Position numbers and translations under genes: made by a program
Notes under the pieces: generated by a model
Databases searched by the model: none
Told to the model about the DNA's origin: nothing
What the model saw: only the letters and a program-made list of their open reading frames with translations
Assembly: GCA_017849335.1 (NCBI GenBank)
Contig: JAFIHP010000350.1
Coordinates: 1 to 7,529, forward strand
Length of the DNA: 7,529 bases
From: Actinomycetales bacterium
GTDB taxonomy: Bacteria; Actinomycetota; Actinomycetes; S36-B12
Direction of reading: 5' to 3'
Shown: in pieces, positions 1 to 6,057 of the stretch
Numbering within the stretch: the stretch's first letter is position 1
Layout: the number at the start of each line of letters is the position of its first letter

Positions 1-1
1 G

Positions 2-1423
2 GGCCTGGTCAACACCGACCCGGCGATCCGCCTGAACGCCTCTCTGCTCCCCGTGCTGCCTCGCGCCGGCCGGATCGGGCTCTTCTGCCAGTCCGGGGCG
101 ATCGGGCGCACGCTGATGGACCGGCTCGCCGTCCGCGGCCTGGGGGTGTCGACGTTCATGTCCGCCGGCAACCGTGCGGACGTCTCCGGCAACGACCTGC
201 TCCAGTTCTGGGCGGACGACCCCGGGACGGACGTCGTCCTGCTGTACCTGGAGTCGATCGGCAACGCGCGCAAGTTCGCGCGCCTCGTGCACGCCGTCGC
301 CCGGGTGAAGCCCGTCGCCATGGTGCGGGCCGGGGGCGCCGAGCACCGGCACCCCCTCGGCCACGCCGTCGGCCGGACGCAGCTGCCGGCGCGGGCGGCC
401 GAGCAGGTCCTCGCCGACTGCGGCCTGGTCGTCGTCGACCGCGTGGCCGATCTCCTCGACGTCGCCGCGATCGCGGCGCAGCAGCCTCTTCCGGGCACCG
501 GTCCTCCGGTCGTCGTGGCGAACAGCGACGCCCTCGCGACGATGGCCCGCAACGCGCTCGCGGCCGCTGGTCTGGACGCGACGCGTCCTCCGGTCCTGCT
601 GCCGCGATCCGCCACCGCCGACGAGCTCACCGCCGCGGTCGACGCTGCCGCACGCGACGCCGGCCTCGTCCTCGTGGTCCACGTCCCGGGAGCGGACACC
701 ACCGCCTCGGCGACGGAGGGCCCGTGGCGGCTGGACCAGGACGTCCCGGTGGTCGCCGTGCTCCCGGGAAGCCCCGGTCCGCGGCCCGGCCCGCCCGGCG
801 TTCCGGTCTTCCAGGACATCGAGGATGCCGTGCTGTCGCTGGCACACCTCTCGCGCCTGGCCCAGTGGCGGCGCGGCCAGGCCGATCGCGTCGCGCTGCC
901 ACCGACCGCCCTCGCCCCGGTGCACCTGGCGGCCGGTCGTCAGAGCGGCGCGGCACTGGCCGACCAGCTCGCCGATGCCGGCCTGACCCCGCGGCTGCGC
1001 GTGACCGCGGCTGCGGGCGGCCTGGCGTGGCGCGTGCGGCTGACGACCGACCCGCTATACGGACCGGTCGTGTGCGTCGGCGTCGACGACCCGGTCGCCG
1101 AGGTGCTGGGGGACCGGTCGTGGCGGCTCGCGCCGGTGAGCGCGGCAGGCGCGCTGGAGATGATCGCGGGCCTCGGTGCACGGAGCACCGTCCTGCCCGA
1201 CCCCGTCGACGCGGAGGACGTCGCCACGGCCGCGGACCTCGTCGCCGCCGTGAGTCGCTGGTACCTCGATGTGCCGGGTCTGGCGGGCCTGGACCTGCGC
1301 GACGTCCGCGTCGACCGCGGCGAGGCGACCGTGTCCGACGTCGTCGCCGAGGTCCTCGACCATGCGGCTGTCGCGGAGCCCGACGTGCGCCGGCTGCGCG
1401 AGGTGCCCGTGGCCGGACGCTGA
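2..1423 (+). CDS. Acyl-CoA synthetase (ADP-forming)-like protein, Pat type, 5'-truncated by window
   Basis: The reading frame is open from the window edge (first full codon at 2) to TGA at 1421-1423, so the real start lies upstream. It begins inside a succinyl-CoA-ligase-like flavodoxin domain: the SGA motif at nt 92-100 (LFCQSGAIGR) is a CoA-ligase signature. A PLGHAVGRT segment (nt 353-379, His at 362-364) sits where NDP-forming acetyl-CoA synthetases carry the phospho-histidine. A second Rossmann-like unit follows (VVVANSDALATMAR, from nt 509). The last part matches the second half of an ATP-grasp_5 domain (TDPLYGPVV then EVLGDRSWRLAPV, nt 1048-1138, and LDLRDVRVD near 1288). The N-terminal half of ATP-grasp is missing, and the usual GLGG loop reads GVDD, so ATP-dependent ligase activity is doubtful. 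In actinobacteria such proteins often carry a GNAT domain and act as protein acetyltransferases (Pat); that domain would be outside the window. Family certain, activity uncertain. Confidence 0.85.
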   Translation, partial: GLVNTDPAIRLNASLLPVLPRAGRIGLFCQSGAIGRTLMDRLAVRGLGVSTFMSAGNRADVSGNDLLQFWADDPGTDVVLLYLESIGNARKFARLVHAVARVKPVAMVRAGGAEHRHPLGHAVGRTQLPARAAEQVLADCGLVVVDRVADLLDVAAIAAQQPLPGTGPPVVVANSDALATMARNALAAAGLDATRPPVLLPRSATADELTAAVDAAARDAGLVLVVHVPGADTTASATEGPWRLDQDVPVVAVLPGSPGPRPGPPGVPVFQDIEDAVLSLAHLSRLAQWRRGQADRVALPPTALAPVHLAAGRQSGAALADQLADAGLTPRLRVTAAAGGLAWRVRLTTDPLYGPVVCVGVDDPVAEVLGDRSWRLAPVSAAGALEMIAGLGARSTVLPDPVDAEDVATAADLVAAVSRWYLDVPGLAGLDLRDVRVDRGEATVSDVVAEVLDHAAVAEPDVRRLREVPVAGR

Positions 1424-1437
1424 ACGCTGCCGGATGG

Positions 1438-1443
1438 AACAAT
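1438..1443 (+). promoter_or_regulatory. Putative -10 element for a leaderless DUF5998 transcript
   Basis: The hexamer AACAAT has A at position 2 and T at position 6, the two most conserved bases of the sigma-70-type -10 box. It ends 7 nt before ATG 1451, so transcription would start at or next to the start codon. No good Shine-Dalgarno sequence and no clear -35 are visible. The same spacing recurs at three other genes here, which strengthens the call. Experimental start-site data are lacking. Confidence 0.4.
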
Positions 1444-1450
1444 GCCCGTC

Positions 1451-2035
1451 ATGACGGACACCGCCCTGGCCAAGCAGCTGCGCACGGACATCCAGCGATC
1501 GGGCTACTACCCGGACCTGGTCGCCGAGGCGCTCGACACCGCCCTCGCCGGGGAGACCCTGACCGCCTACGTCGTCCAGCAGGAGACCACGCTCGACCGG
1601 GACGAGCTGCGTCGCCATGTCACGGTCCTTGCGCTCACGCCGACCCGACTGATCGTCGGCCACACCGACGAGCACCCCGCCGACGAGGAGAACCCCGTCC
1701 CCTCGGCGTCGGCCTCCACCGAAGCGGTGCGCCTGGAGCGGGTCGACTCCGTCGTGGTCACCCGGGTCGTCAACGACCCGGCCCGCCACTCCGCGGGCAA
1801 GGACGCCTCCGAGGTGGTGCTGACCATCGGCTGGGGCGCGGTGAGCCGGATCGACCTTGAGCCGGCCACGTGCGGTGATCCGCAGTGCGAGGCCGACCAC
1901 GGCTACACCGGAACGGCGAGCAACGACGACCTGTCGGTGCGGGTGTCCGCGGTCGCCGACGGAGCCGAGCTCGTGCGCCAGGTCCTCGCCTTCGCCGAGG
2001 CGCTCTCGCAGGCGACCGTCGGTCGCGGACGCTGA
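1451..2035 (+). CDS. DUF5998 family protein, function unknown
   Basis: A 194-residue protein that I recognise as the actinobacterial DUF5998 family; no activity is established that I know of. It is soluble, with no signal peptide or membrane segment. It starts with a helical part (residues 1-35). The segment TPTRLIVGHTDEH (about 63-75) followed by a VRLERVDSVVV strand pattern (93-103) resembles bacterial PH-like domains; that is inference. The most characteristic segment is TCGDPQCEADHGYTG (140-154), where Cys141, Cys146 and His150 could bind a metal. An in-frame ATG nine bases upstream (1442) is an alternative start, but it overlaps the -10-like AACAAT, so 1451 is preferred. The gene follows the Pat-type gene by 27 bp and its TGA overlaps the first plausible codon of the phosphatase gene, which suggests cotranscription with it. 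It may therefore work in the same nucleotide or phosphoester context. Confidence 0.85.
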   Translation: MTDTALAKQLRTDIQRSGYYPDLVAEALDTALAGETLTAYVVQQETTLDRDELRRHVTVLALTPTRLIVGHTDEHPADEENPVPSASASTEAVRLERVDSVVVTRVVNDPARHSAGKDASEVVLTIGWGAVSRIDLEPATCGDPQCEADHGYTGTASNDDLSVRVSAVADGAELVRQVLAFAEALSQATVGRGR

Positions 2036-3384
2036 GCGGGTCACTCGCGGACGTCGTCCCCTCGGCGGCCGCCGCGATCGGTGTCGCCGGGTTCGACGAC
2101 GTCCTGGGCCTGGGTCCGGCACGGCATGCCGTGGTGCTGCTCGTCGACGGGCTCGGAGCCCGTCTCCTGGCACGGACGCTCGACGCGGCCCCGACCCTGG
2201 CCTCGCTGAGCGGTGGCCCGATCGCGGCGGCCTTCCCGACGACGACTCCGACCGGACTGGCGACGCTGGGCACCGGGTCCCTGCCGGGTCACCACGGGCT
2301 GGTCGGCGCGGCCTTCTGGCTGCCGGAGATCGACCGGATCCTGGAGCCCCTCCACTGGGGCAGCGATCCCGTTCCCGTCGCGGTCCAGCCCGAACCGACG
2401 GTGTTCGAGCTCGCTGCCCGCGCCGGGGTGTCGGTCGCGACGATCACGGCGGAGGAGTATCGAGAGAGCGGCCTGACGCGCGCGGTCCTGCGCGGCGGCG
2501 AGTACCACGGCGTCGCGCCTGCCGACTTCGCCGGTCGGGTCGAGGCGCTTCGCGCCGTGCAGGCCGGCTCGCCGCGGACGCTGACCTACGTCTACTGGGG
2601 CGAGGTCGACCGTGTCGGCCACGAGTTCGGGGTCCAGAGCCCTCAGTGGAGGGCCGCGCTGGCCCGGGCCGACGCCATCGTCGCCTCTCTGCTGGACGCC
2701 CTGGCTCCCGGATCGGTGCTCGTGGTCACCGCCGACCATGGCATGGTCGACTGCGCGGCGGACGACGCCGTCCCGGTCGATGTGGACGCACGGCTGACGG
2801 CCGGCGTCGCCGCCGTGGTCGGGGATCCGCGGGCGCGGCACGTCTACGTGCGTCCGGGAGCCGTCGACGACGTGCGTGCCGCGTGGGGCACCCTCCTCGG
2901 CGACCGGGTCCGGCTCCTGCGCCGCGAGGAGGTCGTGGAGTCGGGCCTGATGGGCGTGGTCGACCCGTTCGTCGCCGAGCGCATCGGGGACCTGATGGCG
3001 GTCTCGCGCGGTACGACCAAGCTGACGACGCGCGCGGACGCCCGGGTGAGCGCCCTGATCGGGCAGCACGGCGGCCTCACGGTAGACGAGGTCGGTGTTC
3101 CGGCCCTGCGCTACCGCGTCGAGAAATCCGATGAGGCCGCCGCGGTCGGTTCGACCGCGCGGCTCTGGCACGATGCGCGACGTGTCGGAGCTGATCTTCT
3201 ACGCGGGGACGATGGACTGCGGCAAGTCCACGCTCGCCCTCCAGACCGACCACAACCACGCCTCGCGCGGACGCGCCGGGGTGGTCTTCACCCGGCTGGA
3301 CCGGGCCGGCGACTCCGTGCTGTCGAGCAGGCTCGGACTCCAGGTGCCGGCCGTGGAGGTCGACGAGGCGCTCGACCTGCGTGA
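2032..3384 (+). CDS. Alkaline phosphatase / nucleotide pyrophosphatase-phosphodiesterase family protein, both ends uncertain
   Basis: A metal-dependent phosphoesterase of the alkaline phosphatase superfamily (PF01663-like), probably a two-zinc nucleotide pyrophosphatase/phosphodiesterase; the natural substrate is unknown. Numbered from CTG 2032, the expected ligands are all present: Asp39 (LLVDGLG), a Thr nucleophile in FPTTTPTG (68-75, probably Thr72), Asp193 and His197 (EVDRVGHEFG), Asp235-His236 (TADHGM) and His346 (GQHGG). There is no signal peptide, so it is likely cytoplasmic. The N-terminal SLADVVPS segment is typical of the actinobacterial family, but no ATG, GTG or TTG lies just before it. 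CTG 2032 overlaps the DUF5998 stop as CTGA; the only conventional in-frame start upstream is GTG 1885, which would overlap DUF5998 by 151 nt. The domain ends near 3115, yet the frame runs to 3384 and covers the first 203 nt of tdk as an Arg-rich tail. A frameshift near 3126 is a credible alternative, with the stop then at 3132-3134. Confidence 0.8.
   Translation: MSGSLADVVPSAAAAIGVAGFDDVLGLGPARHAVVLLVDGLGARLLARTLDAAPTLASLSGGPIAAAFPTTTPTGLATLGTGSLPGHHGLVGAAFWLPEIDRILEPLHWGSDPVPVAVQPEPTVFELAARAGVSVATITAEEYRESGLTRAVLRGGEYHGVAPADFAGRVEALRAVQAGSPRTLTYVYWGEVDRVGHEFGVQSPQWRAALARADAIVASLLDALAPGSVLVVTADHGMVDCAADDAVPVDVDARLTAGVAAVVGDPRARHVYVRPGAVDDVRAAWGTLLGDRVRLLRREEVVESGLMGVVDPFVAERIGDLMAVSRGTTKLTTRADARVSALIGQHGGLTVDEVGVPALRYRVEKSDEAAAVGSTARLWHDARRVGADLLRGDDGLRQVHARPPDRPQPRLARTRRGGLHPAGPGRRLRAVEQARTPGAGRGGRRGARPA
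3169..3174 (+). promoter_or_regulatory. Putative -10 element for a leaderless tdk transcript
   Basis: CACGAT carries the key A2 and T6 of a -10 box and ends 7 nt before GTG 3182. No Shine-Dalgarno sequence precedes that GTG. It lies within or just after the 3' end of the phosphatase gene, so tdk may have its own promoter besides any read-through. No clear -35 is seen. Confidence 0.35.
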
Positions 3385-3847
3385 GCACGTCGTCGGGCGG
3401 CTCTCGGCCGGGGAGCGGATCGACTACCTGATCTGCGACGAGGCGCAGTTCTACACCGAGGAGCAGGTGGAGCAGCTCGCCGCGATCGTCGACGAGCTGA
3501 ACGTCGACGTCTACGCGTTCGGGATCATGACCGACTTCCGCACCCGGCTGTTCCCCGGATCGGCGCGCCTGGTCGAGCTCGCGGACCGCGTCCAGGTCCT
3601 CCAGGTGGAGGCGCTGTGCTGGTGCGGCGCGCGGGCGATCCACAACGCCCGGACAGTCGACGGACAGATGGTCGTCGAGGGCAGCCAGGTGGTCGTCGGC
3701 GACACGACCTCGTCGTCGACGGACGAGGAGCACGAGCCAGGCGAGGTCTCATACGAGGTGCTGTGCCGCACGCACTACCGAGCGCGCATGACCGCGTCAC
3801 GCGCCGGCCAGGCGCACATCTCGGCGCAGCCACTGCCGTTCGCCTGA
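3182..3847 (+). CDS. tdk: Thymidine kinase, type II
   Basis: Transfers the gamma-phosphate of ATP to thymidine to give dTMP in cytoplasmic pyrimidine salvage. The 221-residue protein has the P-loop GTMDCGKST (residues 9-17), the DEAQF motif (86-90) with Glu87 as the catalytic base, and a lasso region with LVELADRVQ. The structural zinc site is built from a Cys-x-Cys pair (Cys146, Cys148, in LCWCG) and Cys195/His198 (CRTHY). Length is normal for actinobacterial Tdk. GTG 3182 gives MSELIFYAG, which fits the family N-terminus. An in-frame ATG at 3173 would add three residues but overlaps the -10-like CACGAT. The segment between the zinc ligand pairs includes an acidic stretch rich in Ser, Thr and Asp (about 172-188), likely a flexible loop. 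It is the last gene of the rightward group and is convergent with sepH. Function and family are secure. Confidence 0.96.
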   Translation: MSELIFYAGTMDCGKSTLALQTDHNHASRGRAGVVFTRLDRAGDSVLSSRLGLQVPAVEVDEALDLREHVVGRLSAGERIDYLICDEAQFYTEEQVEQLAAIVDELNVDVYAFGIMTDFRTRLFPGSARLVELADRVQVLQVEALCWCGARAIHNARTVDGQMVVEGSQVVVGDTTSSSTDEEHEPGEVSYEVLCRTHYRARMTASRAGQAHISAQPLPFA

Positions 3848-3859
3848 GGCCCTCAGGCG
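3841..3859. terminator. Bidirectional terminator-like palindrome containing the tdk and sepH stop codons
   Basis: Bases 3841-3849 (CGCCTGAGG) pair perfectly with 3851-3859 around C3850. In a real hairpin this gives about 8 bp with a 3-nt loop. The TGA of tdk (3845-3847) lies in the left arm and the TCA (sepH stop on the minus strand, 3853-3855) is its mirror image in the right arm. T-G wobbles could extend the base at 3839-3840. There is no T-tract, as is common for high-GC actinobacterial terminators. It probably separates the convergent tdk and sepH transcripts. Confidence 0.6.
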
Positions 3860-4638
3860 GGGTCGTCGTCGGACTTGCCGGAGCCGAACAAGATCTCGTC
3901 CCACGTGGGCACGCTGGCGCGGCCCTTGCGGCTGCGGGACTTGCGGGCGGCCGGAGTGGGCGCCGGTTCGGGTGCCGGATCCGCGGCAGGCGTGGCGTCG
4001 GGTGCCTTCCGGGCGGTCCGACGGGCCCGGGAGGGCTTCGCCGGCTCGACCGGGACGGCGATGGTCGGGTGCGAGGCAGACACGGGGGCCGGCTCGTCCG
4101 CCTCGTCTGCCTCGTCCGCCGCGTCGGAGACATCGGGCACCGCGTCCGGCACGGCGACCAGCCGTGGCCGCGCCGGCTCGGGCTCCTCGTCGCGGTCGGT
4201 ACGCACGACGGGGATCGGCGAGATGAGGTTCAGGGCGTCGGCGATGTCGGCGTCGTCCAGCTGGTCGCCGCGGGTCGCGGCCGGTCGGGCGCCCATGAGT
4301 GCCCGCGCCTCGTCGTCGAGCGGGTGCAGGTTGCGCCCGGCGTGGTCGTAGGTCCAGGACGCGACCTGGTCGGCGAACGCGGCGGTCACGACCCAGCGGC
4401 CGTCGTCGCGCCGGAACGCGTCCCACTCGACGTCGGCACCGCCCGTCGCGGTGCGCGCGGTGTCCGCGAGGGTCGCCCCGCCCCCGGAGCGACGGATCTC
4501 GACCGACTGCGCCTGCTCGGCGATGTAGGCCCGCTCGGCGAGGAGCGGCTCGGCATATCGCGTGACCTTGTCGAGTGCCCAGCCGGTGTCGCCGGCGATC
4601 GACTCCGCCGTCTCGCCGGCGCGCACTCGCGCCTGCAC
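3853..4638 (-). CDS. sepH: Septation protein SepH, N-terminally shortened
   Basis: SepH is an actinobacterial cell-division protein that binds FtsZ and promotes filament assembly. Numbered from GTG 4638, residues 1-10 (MQARVRAGET) match the QARIRAG segment found about 60 residues into normal SepH. Next come a helix-turn-helix-like segment (about 13-37, ending PLLAERA), a conserved Trp-rich part (VEWDAFRRDDGRW, 70-82, and SWTYD, 94-98), and a long disordered acidic then Pro/Ala-rich linker (150-235). The basic C-terminal conserved motif RASVPTWDEILFG is at 240-252. The family N-terminus (about 55-60 residues) is not encoded upstream in any frame. Homology seems to extend upstream to LQTFSPRE, so the real start may be CTG 4662, which has GGGAG six bases before it. 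An in-frame TGA at 4716-4714 blocks further extension. It may be a shortened functional protein, a recent deletion, or a sequence defect. Identity is strong; the start is unresolved. Confidence 0.88.
   Translation of the reverse strand: MQARVRAGETAESIAGDTGWALDKVTRYAEPLLAERAYIAEQAQSVEIRRSGGGATLADTARTATGGADVEWDAFRRDDGRWVVTAAFADQVASWTYDHAGRNLHPLDDEARALMGARPAATRGDQLDDADIADALNLISPIPVVRTDRDEEPEPARPRLVAVPDAVPDVSDAADEADEADEPAPVSASHPTIAVPVEPAKPSRARRTARKAPDATPAADPAPEPAPTPAARKSRSRKGRASVPTWDEILFGSGKSDDDPA
4094..4120 (-). repeat. Three 9-bp tandem repeats in the sepH acidic linker
   Basis: On the plus strand TCGTCCGCC, TCGTCTGCC and TCGTCCGCC follow each other directly. On the coding strand they encode repeats of Ala/Gly-Asp-Glu (ADEADEADEP region, SepH residues about 173-182). 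The unit length keeps the frame, so slippage would only change linker length. The linker is the least conserved part of SepH. Confidence 0.6.
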
Positions 4639-4668
4639 CTCACGCGGGCTGAACGTCTGCAGGGGGAG

Positions 4669-4673
4669 CTCCC
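4669..4673 (-). promoter_or_regulatory. Possible ribosome binding site for a CTG start of sepH
   Basis: GGGAG on the minus strand lies 6 nt before CTG 4662-4660, good spacing for translation initiation. A start there would give LQTFSPREVQARV, keeping residues that look SepH-like and that the GTG at 4638 would lose. The site is also half of a perfect 10-bp palindrome GGGAGCTCCC (4664-4673), so a chance match cannot be excluded. Confidence 0.35.
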
Positions 4674-4685
4674 GGTCCGGTCGGC

Positions 4686-4710
4686 AGGCTCGCGGGTGGG
4701 TCGCGAGCCT
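4686..4710 (-). terminator. Perfect 9-bp hairpin between the MFS gene and sepH
   Basis: AGGCTCGCG (4686-4694) pairs fully with CGCGAGCCT (4702-4710) around a 7-nt loop GGTGGGT. It lies 67-91 nt past the MFS stop and could end that transcript. No T-tract follows. If transcription also starts at the TAGGTT at 4728-4723, the same hairpin would form in the first ~30 nt of the sepH leader, so it may be a leader structure rather than, or as well as, a terminator. Confidence 0.5.
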
Positions 4711-4722
4711 CGGTCAGTGCCG

Positions 4723-4728
4723 AACCTA
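4723..4728 (-). promoter_or_regulatory. Putative -10 element upstream of sepH
   Basis: TAGGTT on the minus strand fits TANNNT perfectly and shares the 8-mer TAGGTTCG with the -10-like site of the MFS gene. Six bases later, where a leaderless start codon would be expected, the sepH frame reads TGA (4716-4714). A -35 is not evident. The predicted transcript would carry a leader of about 54 nt before CTG 4662. Confidence 0.4.
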
Positions 4729-4776
4729 GCGCGTCCGGTGCCCGAACGGCTCGTACCGGGCCGTGCGATCGGTCTC

Positions 4777-6045
4777 CTAGGCCGGACCGGGGGTGCCGGG
4801 CGTCGGTCCGGCGACGGGGTCCGGACCGATCGAAGCCGCCGGCGGGAGGTCCTCGGGCGGGCGGACGGACCGGGACAGGGACCGCTGGCCTGCCGCGACG
4901 ACGGCGGTCGCTCCGAGGGCGGATCCCACCGCGAGGGCGAAGCCGAGAGTCGGACCGTGGGCGTCGACGACGATGCCCGCGACGGCGGTGCCGGCGGCGA
5001 AACCGACCGTCAGGCCCGACGTCGCCCACGTCAGGCTCTCGGTCAGCAGGCGTACCGGGACCAGCCGCTCGGTGAGCGAGAACGCGGAGATCAGTGCCGG
5101 AGCGACGAGGACGCCCGCGACGAACGTCGCGACCATCAGGAGCGGGATCTGGCGGACCAGCACCGACGGCACGAGGGCGACGGACAGCAGTCCGCACAGG
5201 ACCAGCGCCTGCCGAGGCAGCGTGCCGGCCCAGTGCCGGCCGCCGAAGACGATGCCGCCCAGCATCGACCCGAAGGCCCACAGGCCGAGCACGACGCCGG
5301 ACATGCCCGGTTGCCCGGCGTGCGCGGTGAACGCGACGACCGAGACCTCGTACATGCCGAACACCCCGCCGATGCCCAGCGCCGCGACGACCACGAGGAA
5401 CAGGGCAGGGTGCCCGAGGACGCCGCGTTCGCCGTGCTCGGCGGGTGCGGCGGGCGGGGGCGCGGTGCGGCGCTGCATGGCCAGTGCCAGCCCGCCGACG
5501 AGCACGAGGGCGGATGCCACGACGAGCGGAGCCGGCAGTCCCACGCCGAACGCCAGCACCGAGGTAAGGAGCGGTCCGACGGTGAAGACGAGCTCGTCGA
5601 GGACGCTCTCCAGGGCGAAGGCGCTGCGCAGCGTCGGAGCGTCGGGGGCGATCGCTGCCCACCGGGCGCGGACCATCGAGCCGATCGCCGGCTGCGTGAG
5701 GCCGCCGAGCGCAGCGACGGCGAAGGACGCCGCCGCCGGGGAGTCGTTGACGATCAGGAGGACGAGGAGTGCGATCAGCGCCGCGTTCGCCAGGCACAGG
5801 ACCGTGAGCAGCCCGGTCTGGCCGCGACGGTCGGCCAGGCGGCTGGTGAGCGGCGCGCCGACGGCAACGGCGAGCTGGTACGCGGCGGACAGCGCGCCCG
5901 CGAGGGCGTACGAGCCGGTCTGCCCGCTGACCAGGAGGACGATGCCGAGGGTCTCGATCGAGTTCGGCAGCCGCGCCACGAGTCCGGCGGATGAGAACCG
6001 GACGGCTCCCGGGAGCGCGAGCGCAGAGCGGTAGCCGTCGAACAC
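4777..6045 (-). CDS. MFS transporter, substrate unknown
   Basis: A 422-residue integral membrane protein of the major facilitator superfamily. The hydrophobicity pattern fits about 12 transmembrane helices in two six-helix halves, split by a hydrophilic Pro/Ala/Glu-rich central loop (about 191-210). The motif-A-like loop after TM2 is APLTSRLADRRGQ (64-76), with the usual Asp-Arg-Arg-Gly core. There is a Pro-rich cytoplasmic tail (about 397-422). Substrate cannot be told from sequence; drug or metabolite efflux is possible given its general type. GTG 6045 (MFDGYRSALALPG) is chosen because a TAGGTT -10 box ends 6 nt before it. Its stop TAG is at 4779-4777, 138 bp before the first conventional sepH start, so the two leftward genes are probably separate units. 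It diverges from the phosphatase-family gene at 6105 across 59 bp. Confidence 0.88.
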   Translation of the reverse strand: MFDGYRSALALPGAVRFSSAGLVARLPNSIETLGIVLLVSGQTGSYALAGALSAAYQLAVAVGAPLTSRLADRRGQTGLLTVLCLANAALIALLVLLIVNDSPAAASFAVAALGGLTQPAIGSMVRARWAAIAPDAPTLRSAFALESVLDELVFTVGPLLTSVLAFGVGLPAPLVVASALVLVGGLALAMQRRTAPPPAAPAEHGERGVLGHPALFLVVVAALGIGGVFGMYEVSVVAFTAHAGQPGMSGVVLGLWAFGSMLGGIVFGGRHWAGTLPRQALVLCGLLSVALVPSVLVRQIPLLMVATFVAGVLVAPALISAFSLTERLVPVRLLTESLTWATSGLTVGFAAGTAVAGIVVDAHGPTLGFALAVGSALGATAVVAAGQRSLSRSVRPPEDLPPAASIGPDPVAGPTPGTPGPA

Positions 6046-6051
6046 CCGTCG

Positions 6052-6057
6052 AACCTA
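6052..6057 (-). promoter_or_regulatory. Putative -10 element for a leaderless MFS transcript
   Basis: TAGGTT on the minus strand is followed by CGACGG and then GTG at 6045-6043. It is the best -10 match in the window and is placed exactly for a leaderless mRNA. No Shine-Dalgarno sequence is found before the GTG and no clear -35 is seen. Confidence 0.5.

Noticed and set aside
627..2173. Long open frames on the minus strand and in other plus frames over the first three genes
   Set aside because: They encode Arg/Pro/Gly-rich sequence typical of shadow frames in high-GC DNA; the recognised domains are all in the chosen frames.
4664..4673. Perfect palindrome GGGAGCTCCC as a regulator site
   Set aside because: Ten bases of GC-rich palindrome without a loop or repeat partner is weak evidence; only its half as a possible ribosome binding site was kept.
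4740..4764. Short inverted repeats GCCCG/CGGGC and ACGGC/GCCGT after the MFS stop
   Set aside because: Only 5-bp arms with 9-12 nt loops, mutually exclusive and expected by chance at this GC content; the 9-bp hairpin at 4686-4710 is a better candidate.
3616..5994. A 792-codon plus-strand frame across sepH and the MFS gene
   Set aside because: No domain is recognisable and the composition is that of antisense high-GC sequence; sepH and the MFS transporter on the minus strand explain it.
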